Origin: Leisingera sp. SS27
Lineage (GTDB): Bacteria > Pseudomonadota > Alphaproteobacteria > Rhodobacterales > Rhodobacteraceae
Reading direction: 5' to 3'
Length of the DNA: 64,000 nt
Assembly (NCBI RefSeq): GCF_028368855.1
Contig: NZ_JAQNCY010000013.1
Location: 54,356-118,355 of the forward strand
Shown: positions 25,544 through 34,312 of the stretch, piece by piece
Layout of the letters: every line of letters starts with the position of its first letter
Position numbering within the stretch: the stretch's first letter is position 1
Made by a program: the position numbers and the translations under genes
Notes under the pieces: model-generated
What the model saw: the letters and a program-made list of their open reading frames with translations, nothing else
The model's database searches: none
What the model was told of the DNA's origin: nothing

Positions 25544-27289
25544 ATGACTCTTCAGAACGATCTCCAGTCCGCCCTGGGTTTTCTCAACCAGGGCAAGTTC
25601 AAACAGGCGCTGAAACAGTCCAAGGGCGGCATGAAGCGGTACAAGAGTCACCCGGATTTCCCCAATATCGCCGGCATCTGCCTGTCAGGCCTGGGCAAAC
25701 ACCGCGATGCTGTGCCTTACTTCAAGAAGGCGCTGGCGCTGGCCCCAGGATTTCACGACGCCCGCAAGAATATGGCACAGACACTCTTGTTCCTGCAGCA
25801 GGGCGACACCGCCATGAAACTGGTCGAACGCGTCCTGAAGGACCAGCCCGGCGATCAGGCGGCCCATTATCTGAAAGCACAGGCCCAATTGGTCCTCAAT
25901 GATGCCGAAGCGGCCATTGAAACCGCAACTGCAGCCCTCGCACGCGACGCCCGCCAGCCCCGTATGCTGCGCCTGAGGGCAACAGCCTGGAACACCCTTG
26001 GCGACGAAAAAGCCATGCTGGCGGATTATCAGGCCGCCCTGAAGATCGACCCGAACGATGCAGACGCCCTGCAAAACATCAGCCTGCCGCTGGCCCGCCT
26101 GATGCGCCAGGAAGAGGCCACCGCAGCCGCTGAGAAAGCCGTGGCCGTTGCCCCCCGGAACGTGGAGGCGCGGCGGCGGCTGGCAAGCCAGCTGATTTCC
26201 AACGGCGAATCTGATGCGGCGCGCGAGCAGTGCCTGGCCCTGATGGAGCTGGATCCCAAGGACACCCAGGTGCTGGAAATGCTGGCCCGGATCAGCAGCC
26301 GAGAGCAGAACGCAGAACTGCTGCCCGTGGCGCAAAAGGCGCTGAAGGCCGCCGCGCCCCGGTCGATGGACCGTGCGAACGTCAGCTTTGCTCTCGCCCG
26401 GATCGCCGACCAGGCGGGTGACAAGGACGCCTTCGCCGCCCACAACGACGAGGCCAACGCCTGTATGGCCGCGCAGACCCCCTACGACTACGAAGAGAGC
26501 GAGCGCCAGTTCACCCGGATCGTGGCCGCCTTCCCGGATCAGATCACCCCGGCGGATACTGCGCCGGAAGGCCCCCGCCCGATCTATGTGGTTGGGATGC
26601 CGCGCTCCGGCACGACCCTGACGGAAACCGTGATCGGCCTGCACCCGGATGTGTTCCCACTGGGCGAGCGCGGCGTGCCGGCCTTCCTGCTGCATCCCTA
26701 TCTGGACAAGGATCAGGACTTCACGTCTGAGGCCGCCCGCACCTTCGTGGCAGAGGACATCAGCCGCCTGCCAGAGATGCCCGAAAGCACCGCGGCCTAT
26801 GTCGACAAAATGCCCGACAACTACCGCCTGCTGGGCCACCTTGGCACCGCCTACCCGGATGCACGGTTTGTTCATCTTTGCCGCGACCCGCGCGATGTGG
26901 CGCTGTCGATCTGGCGCGGTTATTTCTCCGGCAGCTCGCTCACCTATGCCTATGACCTGAGGGCGATGGCGCACCGCTTCAATCTTTATGGCCAGCTGAT
27001 GCAGCACTGGCGGCAGGTGATGCCGGGGCGGATCTATGATCTGCGCTATGAGGACTTCGTTGCCGATATTGAGGGCGAAAGCCGCAAGCTGGCGGACTTC
27101 TGCGGCCTCACTTGGGTCGAGGACATGGCCCACCCGGAACGGCACGAGGGCCAGGTTCTGACGCTGTCGAACACCCAGGTCCGCCAGACGGCGCACACCC
27201 GCTCGATCGGCAAATGGGAGAAATACGCCGATGTCCTGGCGCCGTTCATCGACGGGCTGAACCCGGAAATCTGGCCGGAAATCAAGTGA
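25544..27289 (+). CDS. TPR-repeat sulfotransferase
   Basis: A 581-residue protein in two parts. Residues ~1-310 are a run of tetratricopeptide-like helical repeats (e.g. GKHRDAVPYFKKALALAPGFHDAR, and repeats with LKIDPNDADALQN). Residues ~345-581 are a sulfotransferase domain: the 5'-phosphosulfate-binding loop is VVGMPRSGTTLTE (~residue 348), and the 3'-phosphate-binding part is CRDPRDVALSIW. It should transfer sulfate from PAPS to an unknown hydroxyl or amine acceptor; the TPR part probably selects protein or polymer partners. This architecture is frequent in roseobacters. No signal peptide is seen. Confidence 0.9.
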   Translation: MTLQNDLQSALGFLNQGKFKQALKQSKGGMKRYKSHPDFPNIAGICLSGLGKHRDAVPYFKKALALAPGFHDARKNMAQTLLFLQQGDTAMKLVERVLKDQPGDQAAHYLKAQAQLVLNDAEAAIETATAALARDARQPRMLRLRATAWNTLGDEKAMLADYQAALKIDPNDADALQNISLPLARLMRQEEATAAAEKAVAVAPRNVEARRRLASQLISNGESDAAREQCLALMELDPKDTQVLEMLARISSREQNAELLPVAQKALKAAAPRSMDRANVSFALARIADQAGDKDAFAAHNDEANACMAAQTPYDYEESERQFTRIVAAFPDQITPADTAPEGPRPIYVVGMPRSGTTLTETVIGLHPDVFPLGERGVPAFLLHPYLDKDQDFTSEAARTFVAEDISRLPEMPESTAAYVDKMPDNYRLLGHLGTAYPDARFVHLCRDPRDVALSIWRGYFSGSSLTYAYDLRAMAHRFNLYGQLMQHWRQVMPGRIYDLRYEDFVADIEGESRKLADFCGLTWVEDMAHPERHEGQVLTLSNTQVRQTAHTRSIGKWEKYADVLAPFIDGLNPEIWPEIK

Positions 27290-27295
27290 TAACAG

Positions 27296-27314
27296 GGCCT
27301 ACTTGCAGTAGGCC
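27296..27314. terminator. Short hairpin at convergent gene ends
   Basis: GGCCTAC-ttgca-GTAGGCC overlaps the stop codon of the DUF1992 gene, just after the sulfotransferase stop. The stem is perfect (7 bp), but T tracts are weak on both strands, so a bidirectional terminator role is only suggested. Confidence 0.35.
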
Positions 27315-27607
27315 TTGCGCGCGATCTCGATCCGCGCGTCCATCATCGACATCTCTTTCAGGATCTCCTGCCGGCGGCTGCGGTCGCCGGCCTCGCGCAG
27401 CTCCGTCCGCAGGCGCTGCAATTCGCGCGACAGGCTCACGAACTCCGGCATCCCGCCGCTTTCGCGTACCAGCCGGTTCACCAGCTCATTCTCCGGATCA
27501 TCGCATTTGGGCAGCGGCTTGCCTGCGCCCTGCAGATTGTCAAAGGCGCCGTCCTTCTCGGCGGCTTCAATGCGGGCGTTGATGAGGTCGATCAGCGGGT
27601 GGTCCAT
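27299..27607 (-). CDS. DUF1992 (DnaJC28-like conserved domain) protein
   Basis: A 102-residue soluble protein. It matches the DUF1992 domain found alone in bacteria (YhdN-like) and at the C-terminus of eukaryotic DNAJC28. The hallmark is DHPLIDLINARIEAAEKDGAFDNL followed by GAGKPLP. The rest is predicted helical, with a charged central stretch. Function is unknown. It starts about 107 bp from a perfect 30-bp palindrome, which could be its control site. Confidence 0.85.
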   Translation of the reverse strand: MDHPLIDLINARIEAAEKDGAFDNLQGAGKPLPKCDDPENELVNRLVRESGGMPEFVSLSRELQRLRTELREAGDRSRRQEILKEMSMMDARIEIARKAYCK

Positions 27608-27713
27608 GCGCCCATTCTGCCATGTGCGCGCGGCCGACGGAAGCCCTGTGCGGCAGTTAAGGAATTGGCCGTAAAGCTTACCAATCCCTCAAAATAATGC
27701 GGCAGCATCCTTG

Positions 27714-27743
27714 CCCGAATGTTTCGCGCGCGAAACATTCGGG
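27714..27743. promoter_or_regulatory. Perfect 30-bp palindrome
   Basis: The left arm CCCGAATGTTTCGCG (27714-27728) is followed with no spacer by its exact reverse complement (27729-27743). It lies 25 bp beyond the stop of the nucleotidase gene and ~107 bp upstream of the DUF1992 start; both genes are on the minus strand. There is no T tract on either side, so it is not a standard intrinsic terminator. A spacer-less perfect dyad of this length suggests an operator for a dimeric protein, or a cruciform/hairpin. Confidence 0.6.
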
Positions 27744-27768
27744 CCGAAACGGACCTATTTAAAGCCAC

Positions 27769-29349
27769 TTATTTCACCTGCGAAATCCGCCCGTCGGTAT
27801 AGGGCGTATAGGGCCCCTGCGCGGCCAGGTACTCCGCCAGCACATCCGCCAAGTCGGGACCAAAGTCATAGGCGTTCTTGTCGTCGCCCTCGAACATCGC
27901 ATAGCCGTCGCCGCCGTTGCGGACGTAATCGTTGGTGACAACCACATAGGTCTTGGCCGGGTCAATGGGCACAAAGCTCTCGCCATCTGCCACCATCACC
28001 TCGGTGACGCGGCCCGCATTCGGCGCAGCTGAGCTGTCCCAGCTGAACTTGAGCCCCGCCACCTGCGGGAAGCGGCCTTTGACATCCTCTACCTGGCTGA
28101 CACCATTCTCCAGCGCCGCGACCAGCGTCTTGCCGTCGATCTGGAAGGTCGAGAGCGTGTTCTGGAACGGCAGGATGGTCAGCACCTCGCCCATGGTGAC
28201 CTCGCCCGCATCCAGGCTCGCCCGGATACCGCCGGAGTTGGCAATGGCAATGGTCACGCCCTGATCCTTCACCCGGTCGAGCATTGCATCGGCCACCAGA
28301 TTGCCCATCGGACACTCCTGCACCCGGCACACATCACGGCTGCCTTCGATGGGTTCTGCGGCCTCTGCCACCACCTTGTTGCGGATCTCGTCCAGCGGCT
28401 GGGCCAGCTCCGCGATCCGGTCAAGGGTGGCCGCATCCTCGTTGACGGCGGCGTCCATGATCAGCGGCTCGCCTGAGGCGCTGACAACTTTGCCTGCATC
28501 GTCAAATGTCACATTCAGCTCGCCCAGGAACTTGCCATAGGCATAGGCCTGCACAATCTGCACCCCGTTCACCACGGTCGGATACGGCCCTGCGGCCTTC
28601 TCAGAGGTGTTGGAGAGGTAGGTATTCGAGTGCCCGCCGACGATCACATCCACACCCGTGGTTTCCGCCGCCACCCGCTGGTCGACGCCATAGCCGGAAT
28701 GGCTGAGGACCACGATCTTGTTCACACCCTCGGCAGTCAGCCTGTCGACCTCCGCCTGCACCGCCACCACGGGATCGGAGAAATGAACGTTCTTGCCGGG
28801 GCTTGCCAGCTCATGCGTGTCCTCCGGCGTCAGGCCGATCAGGCCAATCTTCTCGCCACCCCGCTCGATCACCGTGGATTTCTTCAGCACATCCGCCAGC
28901 GACGGCTCCTGAGACACATCCGCGTTCGACATCAGGACCGGAAAGCCCACCGCATCCATGAACCCGCGCAGCACCTCCGGCCCGTCGTCGAACTCATGGT
29001 TGCCGACGGTCATCCCGTCATAGCCCAGCTTGGTCATGAATTCCGCCGCGGCCTTGCCCTTGTAGTAGGTATAAAACAGCGAGCCCTGGAACTGGTCGCC
29101 GCCATCCACCAGGATCGCATTCTCCGCCCGCGCCCGCGCGTCCGCGATCGCCGTCACCAGCCGCGCGGTGCCGCCAAAGCACTTGCCCTCAGCCTGATCC
29201 TCCGCGTCGCAGGTGCTGTCGTATTTGTTGATCGGCTCAAACCGCGAATGGAAATCGTTGGTGTGCAGGATGGTCAGCTTGTACTCCGCCGCCGCGCTGC
29301 CGGCAGTCAGGGCCAGGGCTGCAACCGGTGTGAGAATGCGTGCAATCAT
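27769..29349 (-). CDS. Periplasmic 5'-nucleotidase/metallophosphatase (UshA-like)
   Basis: A 526-residue protein with a Sec signal peptide (residues 1-21, cut after SAAA). The N-terminal calcineurin-like metallophosphatase domain has LTILHTNDFHSRF (first metal ligands), VDGGDQFQGS, VGNHEFDDG and the late HSGYGVDQ...GGHSN ligands. The C-terminal 5'-nucleotidase domain has the nucleotide-pocket blocks IANSGGIRASLDAGEVT and ILPFQNTLSTFQIDG, and VVVTNDYVRNGGDGYAMF. It should dephosphorylate extracellular nucleotides so that nucleosides can be taken up. A pyrimidine salvage operon lies 21 kb away. It is divergent from the DUF952-pyrD operon. Confidence 0.92.
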   Translation of the reverse strand: MIARILTPVAALALTAGSAAAEYKLTILHTNDFHSRFEPINKYDSTCDAEDQAEGKCFGGTARLVTAIADARARAENAILVDGGDQFQGSLFYTYYKGKAAAEFMTKLGYDGMTVGNHEFDDGPEVLRGFMDAVGFPVLMSNADVSQEPSLADVLKKSTVIERGGEKIGLIGLTPEDTHELASPGKNVHFSDPVVAVQAEVDRLTAEGVNKIVVLSHSGYGVDQRVAAETTGVDVIVGGHSNTYLSNTSEKAAGPYPTVVNGVQIVQAYAYGKFLGELNVTFDDAGKVVSASGEPLIMDAAVNEDAATLDRIAELAQPLDEIRNKVVAEAAEPIEGSRDVCRVQECPMGNLVADAMLDRVKDQGVTIAIANSGGIRASLDAGEVTMGEVLTILPFQNTLSTFQIDGKTLVAALENGVSQVEDVKGRFPQVAGLKFSWDSSAAPNAGRVTEVMVADGESFVPIDPAKTYVVVTNDYVRNGGDGYAMFEGDDKNAYDFGPDLADVLAEYLAAQGPYTPYTDGRISQVK

Positions 29350-29511
29350 GAGGAGCGCTCCCGTTGTTCTGTTTTAAGAGGAGCCTGCGCCCAAACCCCG
29401 CGCCGGTCAAAGGGGAAAAGCCGCCCCGTTGCCTCCCCTTGCGTCAGCTTTGCACAGGTGCTGCCGCCAATCCCCCTTGATTCATCTGCCAACGCAGGGC
29501 ATCAGGCCGAT

Positions 29512-29850
29512 ATGCTGATTTACAAGATTTTCCGGGCGGACGAATGGGCCGCGCTGCAGGCCGCGGGCGAGACCAGCGGCGCGCCGATTGATGTTGCGGA
29601 CGGCTACGTCCATTTCTCCACCGCCACCCAGGCGGCGGAAACCGCGGCCAAGCATTTCGCTGGTGCCGAGGGGCTGACGCTGCTGGCCTGTGACGCACAT
29701 GCAATGGGCGCGGACCTGAAGTGGGAAGTGTCCCGCGGCGGCGCGGAGTTCCCGCATCTTTACCGCAATATCCGCATGCCGGATGTGGTCTGGGCCAAAC
29801 CCCTGCCGCTGGTCGAGGGCACCCATCAGTTTCCGGAGGAGATGGCATGA
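29512..29850 (+). CDS. DUF952 family protein
   Basis: A 112-residue protein of the DUF952 family. The start [32 protein letters not shown] and [15 protein letters not shown] are the family blocks. The fold resembles a small glutathione-transferase- or ADP-ribosyltransferase-like alpha/beta unit, but no activity is established. Its stop overlaps pyrD by 4 bp (ATGA), so it is the first cistron of a three-gene coupled operon. The role next to pyrD is unknown. Confidence 0.85.
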   Translation: MLIYKIFRADEWAALQAAGETSGAPIDVADGYVHFSTATQAAETAAKHFAGAEGLTLLACDAHAMGADLKWEVSRGGAEFPHLYRNIRMPDVVWAKPLPLVEGTHQFPEEMA

Positions 29851-30905
29851 AGCTGACTGAAAAGCTGGCTCTGGCGGCGTTGCACAAGGTGGACCCCGAG
29901 GCCGCGCATGGTCTGTCAATCAAAGCGCTGACCATGGGACTGACGCCAACCCCCGGCCCGGTTACCTCTGCGCGGCTCAAAACCACGCTGGCGGGGATCG
30001 ACCTGCCGAACCCGGTGGGGCTGGCCGCAGGATTTGACAAGAACGCCGATGCGCTGGCGCCGCTGTCAAAATCCGGCTTCGGTTTCATCGAGGTGGGCGC
30101 GGCAACGCCCCGCCCGCAGCCCGGCAACCCAAAGCCGCGCCTGTTCCGCCTGACAGAAGACAAGGCAGCGATCAACCGCTTCGGCTTCAACAATGAGGGC
30201 ATGGAGGCGATTGGCGCCCGGCTGGCGCAGCGCTCGCATGATGCGGTCATTGGCTTGAACCTCGGCGCCAACAAGGACAGCGAAGACCGCGCCGCGGATT
30301 TCGCCAAGGTGCTGGCCCATTGCGGCGCGCATCTGGATTTTGCGACCGTCAACGTGTCCTCCCCCAACACCGAGAAACTGCGCGACCTGCAGGGCAAGGC
30401 GGCGCTCACGGCGCTGCTGGCCGGTGTGATCGAGACCCGCGAGGGCCTCAGCCACCGGGTGCCAGTGTTCCTAAAGATCGCGCCGGATCTGGACCGTACG
30501 GGGATTGAGGATATTGCCGCCGTCGCACTGGAAACCGGCATCGACGCGGTGATTGCCACCAACACCACCCTGTCGCGCGACGGTTTGCGCAGCCCTCATA
30601 AGGGTGAGGCCGGCGGCCTCTCCGGCGCGCCGCTGTTTGAGAAATCCACCCGGGTTCTGGCGCAGCTGTCGGAGCTGCTGGAGGGCAAGGTGCCGCTGGT
30701 TGGCGTCGGCGGCATCAGCACGGCAGAGCAGGCCTACGCCAAGATCTGCGCCGGGGCCTCAGCCGTGCAACTCTATACCGCGATGGTCTATGGCGGGCTG
30801 TCGCTGGCCGGGGACATTGCCCGCGGGCTGGATGGATTGTTGGCGCGCGACGGGTTTGACAACGTCGCGCAAGCGGTTGGGACCAAACGGAAGGATTGGC
30901 TGTGA
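29847..30905 (+). CDS. pyrD: Dihydroorotate dehydrogenase (quinone), class 2
   Basis: A 352-residue class 2 dihydroorotate dehydrogenase, which oxidises dihydroorotate to orotate in pyrimidine synthesis and passes electrons to quinone at the membrane. The N-terminal ~40 residues are the amphipathic membrane-binding extension of class 2 enzymes. FMN-barrel blocks: [29 protein letters not shown] (catalytic Ser region), and the phosphate-binding [29 protein letters not shown]. Start ATG overlaps the DUF952 stop and the stop overlaps the ArsC-like gene (GTGA). Confidence 0.95.
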   Translation: MKLTEKLALAALHKVDPEAAHGLSIKALTMGLTPTPGPVTSARLKTTLAGIDLPNPVGLAAGFDKNADALAPLSKSGFGFIEVGAATPRPQPGNPKPRLFRLTEDKAAINRFGFNNEGMEAIGARLAQRSHDAVIGLNLGANKDSEDRAADFAKVLAHCGAHLDFATVNVSSPNTEKLRDLQGKAALTALLAGVIETREGLSHRVPVFLKIAPDLDRTGIEDIAAVALETGIDAVIATNTTLSRDGLRSPHKGEAGGLSGAPLFEKSTRVLAQLSELLEGKVPLVGVGGISTAEQAYAKICAGASAVQLYTAMVYGGLSLAGDIARGLDGLLARDGFDNVAQAVGTKRKDWL

Positions 30906-31243
30906 TCACCTATTGGCATTACCCGAAATGCTCCAAATCCCGCGCAGGGCTTGCGCTGATCGAAGACCGCGGCGCAGAGGTGCAGACGCGCGTTTACCTG
31001 GAAGATGCGCCCTCAGTTGAGGAATTGAAGGCGGTGCAAGCTGCGCTTGGCGTCTCTGCGGCGGAGATGATGCGGAAAGGCGAAAAGGTGTTCAAGGAGC
31101 TGGGTCTTTCCAAGGACAGCGCTGAGGAGGAACTGCTGGCCGCGATGGCCGCGCATCCGATCCTGATCGAGCGCCCGATTGCCATCAAGGACGGCAAGGC
31201 GGTGATCGGCCGGCCGACCGAGGCAATCGAAGCGCTGCTCTGA
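30902..31243 (+). CDS. ArsC/Spx-family glutaredoxin-type reductase
   Basis: A 113-residue thioredoxin-fold protein of the glutaredoxin-linked arsenate reductase (ArsC) family. The redox Cys is C10 in [11 protein letters not shown], and the C-terminal family block is [24 protein letters not shown] 30902 overlaps the pyrD stop, which supports this start over TTG 30896. It is far from any ars gene, so a real arsenate substrate is doubtful; many such orphans (YfgD-like) have undefined roles. An unusual five-hairpin repeat begins 2 bp after its stop. Confidence 0.85.
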   Translation: MITYWHYPKCSKSRAGLALIEDRGAEVQTRVYLEDAPSVEELKAVQAALGVSAAEMMRKGEKVFKELGLSKDSAEEELLAAMAAHPILIERPIAIKDGKAVIGRPTEAIEALL

Positions 31244-31244
31244 C

Positions 31245-31350
31245 CGTTTCCCGGCGCGGGAAACGGCCAAAAATCCTGCGAGGGTTTTTGGGTGCGCAGC
31301 ACCCGTTTTCCGCGCCGGAAAACGGGCCGGAATTCTCGCAGAATTCCGGC
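31245..31350. repeat. Five-hairpin intergenic repeat, copy A
   Basis: A 106-bp block of five consecutive inverted repeats: CGTTTCCC/GGGAAACG, AAAAATCCT/AGGGTTTTT (one G-T type pair), GGGTGC/GCACCC, CGTTTTCC/GGAAAACG and GCCGGAATTC/GAATTCCGGC. It fills the gap between the ArsC-like gene (+) and the convergent MATE gene (-). A second copy lies at 60736-60852 with the same order of stems; its third stem differs in sequence but still pairs. Confidence 0.85.
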
Positions 31351-31354
31351 TGGC

Positions 31355-32674
31355 TCAAGTGCCCACATGCGCCTCCAGCCGCGGGTAGCGCAGGCCCAGC
31401 GTCACGCCGCGGGCGATGTTCAGCACAATCAGCGATGCCCAGAGCCCATGGTTGCCAAAGGCCGGCACCAGCACCAGCAGTGCCGTAACGTAGATGGCCA
31501 CCGATTGCAGCATTGCCCGCCGCATGTCGCGGGTCCAGGTGGCGCCGATGTAGATGCCGTCGAACATGTAGCTGGCCACGCTGAGGATTGGCAGCACCGC
31601 AGCCCAGATCAGGAACACCTGCCCCGCCTCGCGAACGTCCGGCGACGTGGACATGAGGTCGATCAGCCAGGGACCTCCGGCAGCGAAGGCGATGCCCAGC
31701 AGGACCGCTCCCCCCGCACCCCATTGCGACGTCACCACGGCAGCCCGGCGCACGCGGGCCCGCGCCTTGGCCCCGACGGCACCGCCCACCAAAGCCTCAG
31801 CCGAGAAGGCAAAGCCATCGAGTGCAAAGGCGGTGATCTCGACAAATTGCAGCAGGATCTGGTTGGCAGCGAGGTTCACATCGCCGATGCCGGAGCCGAT
31901 GAACAGAAAGGTGGTGAAAGACCCGGTCAGCAGCACCGAGCGCACCATGATGTCGCCGTTCACCTGCATCATCCGTTTGAGCCGCGCCGGATCAAACACC
32001 CGCGCCCAGTCGCGCCACTGGTCGCCGGCAAAGGCATCCCGGCACAGGTACAGCCCCAGCGCCAGCCCGGTCCATTCGGCGATCAGCGTGGCGATGGCGA
32101 CGCCCTCCACGCCCCAGCCAAAACCCAGCACGAACCACAGGTCCAGCACGATGTTCAGCCCGTTCATCCAGACCTGCAGCAGGAACACGCCGCGGGTGCG
32201 CTCCACCGCGATCAGCCAGCCGGTGACCGCATAAAGCGCGATGGTGGCGGGGGCGCCCCAGATGCGGATCTGCAGGTAATCACGGGCCAGGCTTTCAACC
32301 CCGGCACTGGCGGGTGCCAGCGCAAAGGCACCCCAGAACACCGCGCCTTGCGCGATGATGAAGACAGCACCGGCGGCAAAGGCCAGGAGCAGCCCGCGCA
32401 TCAGAAGTGCGCCGGTTTCCCCCCAATCCCCCGCCCCGCGCGCCTGCGCGGCGAGACCTGTGGTGCCCATGCGCAGGAACCCGAAGATCCAGTAGATCGT
32501 CGCCAGAATCACCGCGCCGATGCCCACTGCGCCAATCGGCGCAGCCTCGCCCATCTGGCCGACCACGCCGGTGTCCACAGCGCCGAGGATCGGCACCGTG
32601 GCGTTCGACAGTACAATCGGCAAAGCAATCTTGAGCACCCGGGAATGGGTGATCTCCGTGTCCGCGCTGGTCAT
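31355..32674 (-). CDS. MATE-family multidrug/cation antiporter
   Basis: A 439-residue, 12-span membrane protein of the MATE (DinF-like) family. These export drugs or organic cations in exchange for H+ or Na+. Family features: the N-terminal LKIALPIVLSNATVPILGAVDTGVVGQMG and the matching start of the second half near MMQVNGDIMVRSVLLTGSFTTFLFIGS. It starts 4 bp after the thioesterase stop and is the last gene of a three-gene minus-strand operon. Substrate unknown. Confidence 0.92.
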   Translation of the reverse strand: MTSADTEITHSRVLKIALPIVLSNATVPILGAVDTGVVGQMGEAAPIGAVGIGAVILATIYWIFGFLRMGTTGLAAQARGAGDWGETGALLMRGLLLAFAAGAVFIIAQGAVFWGAFALAPASAGVESLARDYLQIRIWGAPATIALYAVTGWLIAVERTRGVFLLQVWMNGLNIVLDLWFVLGFGWGVEGVAIATLIAEWTGLALGLYLCRDAFAGDQWRDWARVFDPARLKRMMQVNGDIMVRSVLLTGSFTTFLFIGSGIGDVNLAANQILLQFVEITAFALDGFAFSAEALVGGAVGAKARARVRRAAVVTSQWGAGGAVLLGIAFAAGGPWLIDLMSTSPDVREAGQVFLIWAAVLPILSVASYMFDGIYIGATWTRDMRRAMLQSVAIYVTALLVLVPAFGNHGLWASLIVLNIARGVTLGLRYPRLEAHVGT

Positions 32675-32678
32675 CCGT

Positions 32679-33197
32679 TCAGCCGTCGCCGTTGTTGTCC
32701 TGCGGCATCAGGAAATGGCCCGTGGCCTGGGCAAACAGCTTGTCCTTGTGGTCCTGCCAGGCCTCCACATGCACCGAGGCATAGCGGCGCCCCGACCGGT
32801 TCACGCGGGCACGGGCATAGGCATCCCGAGGCAGGCCGGAGCGCAGGTAGTCGACGGTGAAATCGATGGTCTTGGGCTGGCGCGGCAGGTTGCCCTTGGC
32901 CATCTCCGCCGGGTCCAGATCGCCGTTTTCGATGCGCTGCCACAGGTGCGACCAGTTGAGCGTGATCATCGCGGTGATTTCCAGGAAAGCTGCCGTCACC
33001 CCGCCATGGATGGCGGGCAGGAACGGGTTGCCGATCAGCTTGTCGTCGAAATTCAGCACCGCCGTCAGCTCATCACCGCGGCGTTCGAAGGTGACGTTCA
33101 GAAACCGGATGTAGGGCACAGAATCCACCAGCGCTGACAAGGCTGCATCGCGGCGCTGCTTGACCACCTGGATCGGTTCGGGACGGGGGCGGCTCAA
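32679..33197 (-). CDS. PaaI-family hotdog thioesterase, second of a pair
   Basis: A 172-residue hotdog-fold acyl-CoA thioesterase-like protein. The family loop is [19 protein letters not shown], with hotdog strands at [12 protein letters not shown] and [10 protein letters not shown] take the start as TTG 33197, which overlaps the stop of the upstream thioesterase (TTGA). The reading frame is open further upstream, but that part lies inside the other gene. Translation start is therefore less certain than the family. The helix has a Glu (FLEITA) where the first thioesterase has Asp (LMDTCC), a common catalytic swap. It is a diverged tandem partner of the preceding gene. Confidence 0.82.
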   Translation of the reverse strand: MSRPRPEPIQVVKQRRDAALSALVDSVPYIRFLNVTFERRGDELTAVLNFDDKLIGNPFLPAIHGGVTAAFLEITAMITLNWSHLWQRIENGDLDPAEMAKGNLPRQPKTIDFTVDYLRSGLPRDAYARARVNRSGRRYASVHVEAWQDHKDKLFAQATGHFLMPQDNNGDG

Positions 33198-33616
33198 AAC
33201 TTCTTCTCCACGGTAAAGGCGCCGGAGGCGGTGGCGACGGGGCGGTCCGTGTCCTCGTCCATCGCAACGGCGCGGACAAAGGCAACGGTGCGGGTGATGT
33301 GGTGGCAGGTGGCACGGGTGGTGATCGCCTGCCCCGGCGTTGCCGGGCGCATATAGTCGATGCGCAGGTCGATGGTGGCGGTGCCGCCGGGGGCGGACGG
33401 GTGGCTCATCACCGCTGCGCCGCAGCATGTGTCCATCAGGGCTGAGACCGCACCGCCGTGGATGACGCCGGTGGCGGGATCGCCGATCAGCTTTTCGTCA
33501 TAGGCCATGCGGATCTCGGCCGTGCCGTCGCCGATCTCCGTCAGCTTCATTCCCAATTGCTTGGCGTGCGGAATCGCTTCGATGAACTGGCGCGCGAGGT
33601 CGGTCTTGTCGGCCAT
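33194..33616 (-). CDS. PaaI-family hotdog thioesterase, first of a pair
   Basis: A 140-residue PaaI/YdiI-type hotdog thioesterase. The active-site loop is [17 protein letters not shown], with the catalytic Asp in LMDTCC. Later strands [12 protein letters not shown] and [11 protein letters not shown] are typical. These enzymes release CoA from acyl- or phenylacyl-CoA. Start ATG 33616 is chosen over a 19-residue longer frame lacking homology. It opens the minus-strand operon thioesterase-thioesterase-MATE and is divergent from the first MerR gene, next to a beta-oxidation cluster. Confidence 0.88.
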   Translation of the reverse strand: MADKTDLARQFIEAIPHAKQLGMKLTEIGDGTAEIRMAYDEKLIGDPATGVIHGGAVSALMDTCCGAAVMSHPSAPGGTATIDLRIDYMRPATPGQAITTRATCHHITRTVAFVRAVAMDEDTDRPVATASGAFTVEKKF

Positions 33617-33690
33617 GAGGCTGTCCTTTGAAATCTCTGCCCCATCTTTGGCCCTGCGCCGGCAAAAGCGCAAGTGTGCCGCCGCGAAGG

Positions 33691-33708
33691 TTGCAACGTT
33701 CGCTGCAA
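33691..33708. promoter_or_regulatory. TTGCA/TGCAA dyad between thioesterase and merR genes
   Basis: TTGCA (33691-33695) and TGCAA (33704-33708) form an inverted repeat, with an ACGTT in the 8-bp spacer. It lies in the 123-bp divergent promoter region between the thioesterase operon and the first MerR gene. A MerR-type operator controlling both directions is possible. Confidence 0.35.
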
Positions 33709-33739
33709 GTGCATAGGTTCCCGGCGAGGGAGACGACGG

Positions 33740-34105
33740 ATGACCGACAAAAGATTGTCATTCAAGGAAATGTGCGCTGAGTTCGAGGTCACGCCGCGGA
33801 CGCTGCGCTACTATGAATACATCGAGCTTTTGCAGCCGGACCGCGAAGGCCGGTCCCGGTTTTATGGCGCGCGCGAGCGTGCCCGGATGAAGCTGATCCT
33901 GCGCGGGCGCAAGTTCGGCTTTCAGTTGGAAGAGATCCGCCAGTGGCTGCTGATCTATGAAAAAGAGGGCAACGACGCCCAGAACCACGCGTTCATGGAA
34001 ATGGCCGACCGGCAGCTGGTGGAGCTGGAGAAGCAGCGCGAGCAGATCAACGAGGCGATTGAAGAGCTGAGCGAACTTCGGGAAAGCACCCGGGCGCTGC
34101 TGTAG
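33740..34105 (+). CDS. MerR-family transcriptional regulator (paralogue 1)
   Basis: A 121-residue MerR protein. The N-terminal winged helix-turn-helix (residues ~8-75) contains the signature [20 protein letters not shown] and the second part [23 protein letters not shown] dimerisation coiled coil ([20 protein letters not shown]) ends it, and there is no separate metal- or ligand-binding domain. The ATG at 33740 has GAGGGAG 7 bp upstream. It is closely similar to the next gene (34392) throughout the DNA-binding domain, so the two are tandem paralogues. Related short MerR proteins (LiuR type) control acyl-CoA degradation genes in proteobacteria, which fits the downstream cluster. Confidence 0.88.
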   Translation: MTDKRLSFKEMCAEFEVTPRTLRYYEYIELLQPDREGRSRFYGARERARMKLILRGRKFGFQLEEIRQWLLIYEKEGNDAQNHAFMEMADRQLVELEKQREQINEAIEELSELRESTRALL

Positions 34106-34132
34106 CAGGCAGAACGCATCCCGACGGAATTC

Positions 34133-34160
34133 AAAACCCCGCCCTTCAGGCGGGGTTTTT
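34133..34160 (+). terminator. Intrinsic terminator after first merR gene
   Basis: AAACCCCGCC / GGCGGGGTTT stem with a CTTCA loop, followed by T residues. It separates the first MerR gene from the promoter region of the second. Confidence 0.85.
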
Positions 34161-34244
34161 CGTTTGCTAACTCAGCCGCCGGATTCGCCTGTTTCCAGGT
34201 GTGATCCTTCTCCAGGACCCGCGTGCGGAGCGCACCCCGGCGCA

Positions 34245-34307
34245 TAACGTTACGTCACTTTATGTGCGCTTTGCGAACTTGTAACGCTCTGCAAAGTGAC
34301 GCAACGT
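34245..34307. promoter_or_regulatory. ACGT-type repeats and long dyad upstream of second merR gene
   Basis: Two ACGT pairs with one-base spacing occur here: AACGTTACGT at 34246-34255 and ACGCAACGT at 34299-34307. An inverted repeat CGTCACTTT (34253-34261) / AAAGTGACG (34293-34301) brackets the segment between them. Together with the 34313 dyad they look like a multi-site operator for a MerR regulator. Confidence 0.5.
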
Positions 34308-34312
34308 ACAAC

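Noticed and set aside
30902..31243. True arsenate-resistance gene arsC
   Set aside because: No arsR, arsB/acr3 or arsH neighbours, and it is translationally coupled to pyrD, so it is kept only as an ArsC/Spx-family reductase.
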